A stretch of DNA of 64,000 nt, taken from contig JAFEAT010000003.1 in the NCBI GenBank assembly GCA_018266255.1, positions 248,001 through 312,000 on the forward strand. The letters run 5' to 3'. Of the stretch, positions 60,834 through 64,000 are shown in pieces. The position numbers and the translations under genes are program-made. Within the stretch, counting starts at the first letter, position 1, and every line of letters starts with the position of its first letter. The notes beneath the pieces were generated by a model. The model saw only the letters and a list, made by a program, of their open reading frames with translations. It did not search any database and had not been told where the DNA came from. This DNA is from Cyanobacteria bacterium SZAS-4. GTDB lineage: Bacteria; Cyanobacteriota; Vampirovibrionia; Obscuribacterales; Obscuribacteraceae.

Positions 60834-61508
60834 CTATTCCACGCGAAGCTTGTAGCCGACGCGAGGAATAGTTTGAATTATCGATTCGTCAGAATCAGAA
60901 TCAATTTTTTGACGCAAGCGCTTGATGCAAGTGCGAAGCGCTTCTGATGTTGCATCGCTCTCCGAATGCCAAACTCTCTGCAAAAGCGAGTCTCCGCTGA
61001 ATACTTCATCGGGATGACGCATGAGGAATTCCAACAACGCAAATTCTCTTGGTAAGAGTTGAATTTCCTTGCCGGCTTTAGTCAATTTGTATTTGGTTGG
61101 ATCGATTGATAGATCGCCCACTTGCAAAATATTCGAAATCGATCCAGACGCACGTCTCAACACGGCTCGCAATCGTGCAGACAATTCCTTCATATTGAAC
61201 GGCTTTGTCAAATAGTCATCGGCGCCAGAGTCCAGTCCGTTTTCTTTATCCGAAATACTGTTCTTACCTGTGAGCATGATGATTGGCGTTTTGCCATGCT
61301 CTTCACGATATTGTCGACAGATTTCGATGCCCGTCACCTCTGGCAATGACCAATCCAAAATGATCGCGTCATACTGACAAAGTTGCAGTCGTTCCCTGCC
61401 CTCGCGACCGTTGTGCACCACTTCCACTGAGTGATGCTCGAATGAGAGCCACTCCACGATCATGACGGTCAAATCAACGTCATCTTCAACAATTAGGATC
61501 TTTGCCAT
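60834..61508 (-). CDS. OmpR/PhoB family response regulator
   Basis: 224 residues. The receiver has VEDDVD, phospho-Asp51 or 52 in AIILDWSLPE and lysine in LTKPF. The winged-helix domain reads LTKAGKEIQLLPREFALLEFLMRHPDEVFSGDSLLQRVW...TCIKRLRQKID. No histidine kinase gene adjoins it, so it is an orphan here. The receiver is close to the stand-alone regulator at 14623-14994 (shared GIEICRQYR, KTPIIML, GLDSGADDY). Confidence 0.94.
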   Translation of the reverse strand: MAKILIVEDDVDLTVMIVEWLSFEHHSVEVVHNGREGRERLQLCQYDAIILDWSLPEVTGIEICRQYREEHGKTPIIMLTGKNSISDKENGLDSGADDYLTKPFNMKELSARLRAVLRRASGSISNILQVGDLSIDPTKYKLTKAGKEIQLLPREFALLEFLMRHPDEVFSGDSLLQRVWHSESDATSEALRTCIKRLRQKIDSDSDESIIQTIPRVGYKLRVE

Positions 61509-61678
61509 AGTTTTGGGCGCCCGTTAAAATCTCCCCCTAAATATACAGGGAAGGCGCGGCAAAGTGCCTTGGATCCAGGTAAAAAAGGTCCGATTAAAAT
61601 AGGCAATCTACATTGCCAAGATGATGGCTCTGGCTCATCGAAACTGTGCCTAAGTAGCTGAGCGCAACGAGCTCTCGA

Positions 61679-62812
61679 TTAGAGTGCGTACGAGTAGCGG
61701 CGAGGCAATGCGACTGTCGTAGGCAAATTCAAAGCTTGAGCTGCTCGCAATGGCCAATATGGATCCCGCATCATCTCGCGAGCGAGCAAGACGATATCGG
61801 CTTGTTCTTTTTGAATGATTTCATTGGCTTGCAAAGGCTCGGTGATTAAACCGACGGCAGCCGTTTTTATGTTTGCTTCCGCTCTCACCTTTTCTGCCAG
61901 TGGCACCTGGAAGCCAGGCGCGTATGGATATCGATCGCCTGAGCGCACACTGCCGCTGCTGCAATCGATTACGTCTACTCCCTCTGCTTTCAGAATTTTG
62001 GAAAGTTCGACGGAATCATCGATTGTCCATCCGCCTTCCACCCAATCAGTGGCGGAAATTCGCACAGACATTGGATATTCAGCCGGCCATTCTTTGCGCA
62101 GTAGGCTCGCTGTCTCAACAACGAAACGAATTCTATTTTCGAAACTGCCACCATATTCGTCTGTACGGAAATTTGCCAGGGGTGAGTAAAAACTGTTGAG
62201 CAGATATCCATGTGCAGCGTGCAATTCTAGCCACTTGAATCCGGCTTTGATTGCACGTTGTGTGGCGATGCGGAATTTTTCTTGAATTTCTTTGATTTCT
62301 GGAATCGAGAGTTCATGCGGTTTCGCCCACTCTGGATTGAAAGGCACTGGGCTAGGTCCAACAACTTCCCAGCCGCCCTGTTCTCTGGTTAAGTCGACTT
62401 TTGCATGCCTGGATTCTGCTTTCCACGGGCTGAGCGTTGAAGCTTTACGTCCAGCATGAGCCAATTGAATGCCTGGCACGGCTCCAAATTGTTCGATAAA
62501 CGTTGTGATGCGCTTGAGCATTTCGATGTGCTCGTCTTTGTAGATGCCGAGATCGTCTGGAGTAATTCGACCTATCGCTTCGACGCCAGTCGCCTCGCAA
62601 ATAACTAATCCGGCGCCGCCGACGGCTCTTGAACCTAGATGCACGAGGTGCCAGTCATCTGCGAAACCATCTACAGAGCTGTATTGGCACATGGGTGAAA
62701 CACCGATGCGATTCCTCAATGTTATGTCGCGAATTTTTAGTGGCGAAAACAGATTTAGTTTCTCAGTCACCGCCTGTGATGCTTGCGCTAATGTGGTCTG
62801 TTCAGATGTCAT
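61679..62812 (-). CDS. Old yellow enzyme family NADH:flavin oxidoreductase (YqjM-like)
   Basis: 377 residues from ATG 62812 (GGAG six bases upstream); the open frame reaches 62866. A FMN-binding TIM barrel: RNRIGVSPMCQYSS, the catalytic region WLELHAAHGYLLNSFYSP and NFRTDEYGGSFENRIRF are conserved. It reduces activated C=C bonds, for example of N-ethylmaleimide-like electrophiles. It is encoded downstream of a repeat protein and a TetR regulator on the same strand, resembling electrophile-response loci of the nemRA kind. Confidence 0.93.
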   Translation of the reverse strand: MTSEQTTLAQASQAVTEKLNLFSPLKIRDITLRNRIGVSPMCQYSSVDGFADDWHLVHLGSRAVGGAGLVICEATGVEAIGRITPDDLGIYKDEHIEMLKRITTFIEQFGAVPGIQLAHAGRKASTLSPWKAESRHAKVDLTREQGGWEVVGPSPVPFNPEWAKPHELSIPEIKEIQEKFRIATQRAIKAGFKWLELHAAHGYLLNSFYSPLANFRTDEYGGSFENRIRFVVETASLLRKEWPAEYPMSVRISATDWVEGGWTIDDSVELSKILKAEGVDVIDCSSGSVRSGDRYPYAPGFQVPLAEKVRAEANIKTAAVGLITEPLQANEIIQKEQADIVLLAREMMRDPYWPLRAAQALNLPTTVALPRRYSYAL

Positions 62813-62893
62813 TGAGGACTCCCTTGTTTTGTCGAAGTAATAGTTTATACGATTGAGAGGCGTCATGAAATTGGGTGGTTTTTACTAAGGGCG

Positions 62894-62940
62894 TTACGCG
62901 TCACAGGTCGCTGGTGGGGCTGTTTGTGACGCGTAGCGGA
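62894..62940. other. Long hairpin between repeat protein and flavin oxidoreductase genes
   Basis: CGTTACGCGTCACA (62894-62907) and TGTGACGCGTAGCG (62927-62940) pair over 14 positions with one T-G wobble, around a 19-nt loop. No U-run follows. It may end or weaken transcription before the oxidoreductase, or bind a regulator. Confidence 0.5.
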
Positions 62941-62996
62941 GTCTTCGATTTTGTTCAACGCTGTCGTACGCACTGTGGCGCACGATCCCTAAACTC

Positions 62997-63461
62997 TTAT
63001 GCTGCCAGCATCTGTGCTTTCTTCGACTTTTGCGCAGGACGCGTGGCACCAAGTATCTTTTCCATTGTTTGTTCGGCGCGAACCGAGACATAAGGGTTCT
63101 CATCGTTGACGAGTGTTACAAGCACTGTCAAGGCGACGCGTGGATTGTCTGCCAGTTCGTAGCGAACGATTGGATCTTCGTCTTTAGCCAATTTCCAGAG
63201 GATCTCTTCTGACACTGCTGGATTCTCGGCAAGAGCAGAGCGCACATCTGGATGTGAATCGTTGACAAGCATGCGTTGGATAAACACAGGTGTGAGCTTG
63301 TTTTCGGCGACTCTCATGCGGATTGTGTGATCGGCGCTGTGAGCAAGATCAGCCAGTACGCAAAGAGGAGTTTCTGGGTGTCCGGCACTCAAATAACTGA
63401 GCCAATAGTTAGATGGTCGATGCAAGGTGCCGGTAAGTAGGTCGAGTGATGATGTGCACAT
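62997..63461 (-). CDS. HEAT/LRV-like helical repeat protein
   Basis: 154 residues built from four or five ~24-residue units: LAHSADHTIRMRVAENKLTPV, LVNDSHPDVRSALAENPAVSEEILWKL, DEDPIVRYELADNPRVALTVL and DENPYVSVRAEQTM. The spacing and NP/EN pairs fit leucine-rich-variant/HEAT repeats, which bind proteins. It has no enzyme domain. It lies between the TetR gene and the oxidoreductase on the same strand, with a TAGACCGGTCTA palindrome 70 bp upstream. Confidence 0.75.
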   Translation of the reverse strand: MCTSSLDLLTGTLHRPSNYWLSYLSAGHPETPLCVLADLAHSADHTIRMRVAENKLTPVFIQRMLVNDSHPDVRSALAENPAVSEEILWKLAKDEDPIVRYELADNPRVALTVLVTLVNDENPYVSVRAEQTMEKILGATRPAQKSKKAQMLAA

Positions 63462-63530
63462 GGTGGTTTCCTCACGGTGGTGACTGACACGGGGTTACGT
63501 GTTCGCTGGTGGTTGAATTGTTGAGTTGAT

Positions 63531-63542
63531 TAGACCGGTCTA
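63531..63542. promoter_or_regulatory. Perfect palindrome TAGACCGGTCTA, candidate TetR operator
   Basis: A 12-bp exact palindrome between the partial TetR gene and the repeat-protein gene, with A/T-rich flanks. TAGACC and GGTCTA half-sites are known, from memory, in operators of NemR (with a spacer) and of the LmrA/YxaF group of TetR regulators. It is likely bound by the adjacent TetR protein. Confidence 0.65.
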
Positions 63543-63598
63543 TTAGCGAGTTGCGAGCGGAAATAGTTTGAGTTGATCTGTTCCGCTGCGAATCTCGT

Positions 63599-64000
63599 TT
63601 AGCAGTTAGTCTTCAAAAAGAAATCGAACAATATATGGAATACAACTTTGATTGGTTCTGTGTTCTTCAGAAGTTTGGCTCTACCGATAGCTCCCTTGAT
63701 CGAGCAGTTGATAAATTCAGCTAGCTCCTGGCTGTCATAGCACTTGGGAATTTCGTTCAGTTCCTGTCCTTCTCTAATGCACTCTGCGAAAATCGCTGTT
63801 GATTCGTCGCCAATTTCTTTCAGACGATTTCGAAAAACTTCACTTTGATCTGCCATCTCTTGGCTGAGATTGTCGATCAAACATCCTTTTCTACATTCGT
63901 TCTGTTCGATATTGCGAATCAGTTCGTCGCAGTAATTCCGCAGTCTTTGCAGTGGTGACACCGTTTTGTCTTCAAGCGGCTTACGCTTTTTGACGACAAT
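63599..64000 (-). CDS. TetR family transcriptional regulator, C-terminal part (runs off window)
   Basis: The open frame continues to the window edge, so the N-terminal helix-turn-helix is not in view. The visible 134 or so residues include LRNYCDELIRNIEQNECRKGCLIDNLSQEMADQSEVFRNRL, the GC-x-x-x-NL-x-x-E block typical of the AcuR/NemR-type C-terminal ligand domain (TetR_C_6-like). A cysteine in the GC motif and further cysteines could sense electrophiles. It probably binds the palindrome at 63531-63542 and governs the repeat-protein and oxidoreductase genes. Confidence 0.85.
   Translation of the reverse strand: MVVKKRKPLEDKTVSPLQRLRNYCDELIRNIEQNECRKGCLIDNLSQEMADQSEVFRNRLKEIGDESTAIFAECIREGQELNEIPKCYDSQELAEFINCSIKGAIGRAKLLKNTEPIKVVFHILFDFFLKTNC

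Noticed and set aside
1..64000. tRNA, rRNA, insertion sequence or prophage genes.
   Set aside because: I looked for T-loop-like sequences, transposase-like proteins and phage structural genes and found none that hold up by eye; a tRNAscan-SE or Rfam run would be decisive.

Overview
The window reads as a chromosomal segment of a Gram-negative-type bacterium with about 50% GC, rich in signalling genes. There are about 60 protein genes on both strands, and I recognised no rRNA, tRNA, insertion sequence, prophage or CRISPR array. Two very large Ser/Thr kinases begin with a zinc ribbon and end in TPR or Sel1 repeats. Alongside them are multi-receiver two-component proteins, a cyclic-nucleotide-binding TrxR-like protein, several desaturases, many GTG/TTG starts, and no photosynthesis genes. 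This mix suggests a non-photosynthetic relative of cyanobacteria (Melainabacteria/Vampirovibrionia, Obscuribacterales-like). That assignment is an inference from gene content, not a search result.

Layout. 0-6.8 kb: methyltransferase, YfhO-like membrane protein, DHH-type protein, GNAT, xanthine phosphoribosyltransferase and a divergent SAM-hydrolase-like protein. 6.8-8.8 kb: an accessory stretch with two small genes, several strong stem-loops and two small membrane proteins. 8.9-14.5 kb: Fpg/Nei glycosylase with an apparent CTG start, CPBP protease, then SGNH hydrolase, TonB-C and TPR proteins. 14.6-20.4 kb: a receiver protein, a REC-HPt-REC-REC-GGDEF protein, MsrB, an M50-like protease and a histidine kinase. 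20.5-26.5 kb: Ada-AlkA fusion and Ogt (alkylation repair), periplasmic beta-carbonic anhydrase, MOSC, MFS and HtrA.

26.6-29.9 kb holds the most unusual locus, a tight three-gene operon: J-domain/pseudokinase, vWA protein and a divergent adenylosuccinate-synthetase homologue. A consensus promoter drives it and its leader can fold into a hairpin. 30.1-36.6 kb: two paralogous desaturases, a B12-radical SAM enzyme and a GT-C glycosyltransferase. 36.7-40.0 kb: a Leloir operon (galE-galT-galK) led by an overlapping 52-residue gene. 40.2-45.7 kb: ABC exporter, L,D-transpeptidase, M23 peptidase and a kinase-Sel1 protein. 45.9-54.9 kb: GH15 glucoamylase, the TrxR-like regulator-enzyme, and an operon of kinase-TPR, PBP1A and YbaK.

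55-64 kb: a hybrid histidine kinase with a NarL-type regulator; two near-duplicate ECF sigma factors, each preceded by the same 39-bp box at about 60 bp; TauE/SafE; an OmpR-type regulator; then an old-yellow-enzyme family reductase, a repeat protein and a partial TetR regulator that flank a perfect TAGACCGGTCTA palindrome. Much of the window therefore concerns envelope building, lipid and sugar metabolism, and signal transduction.
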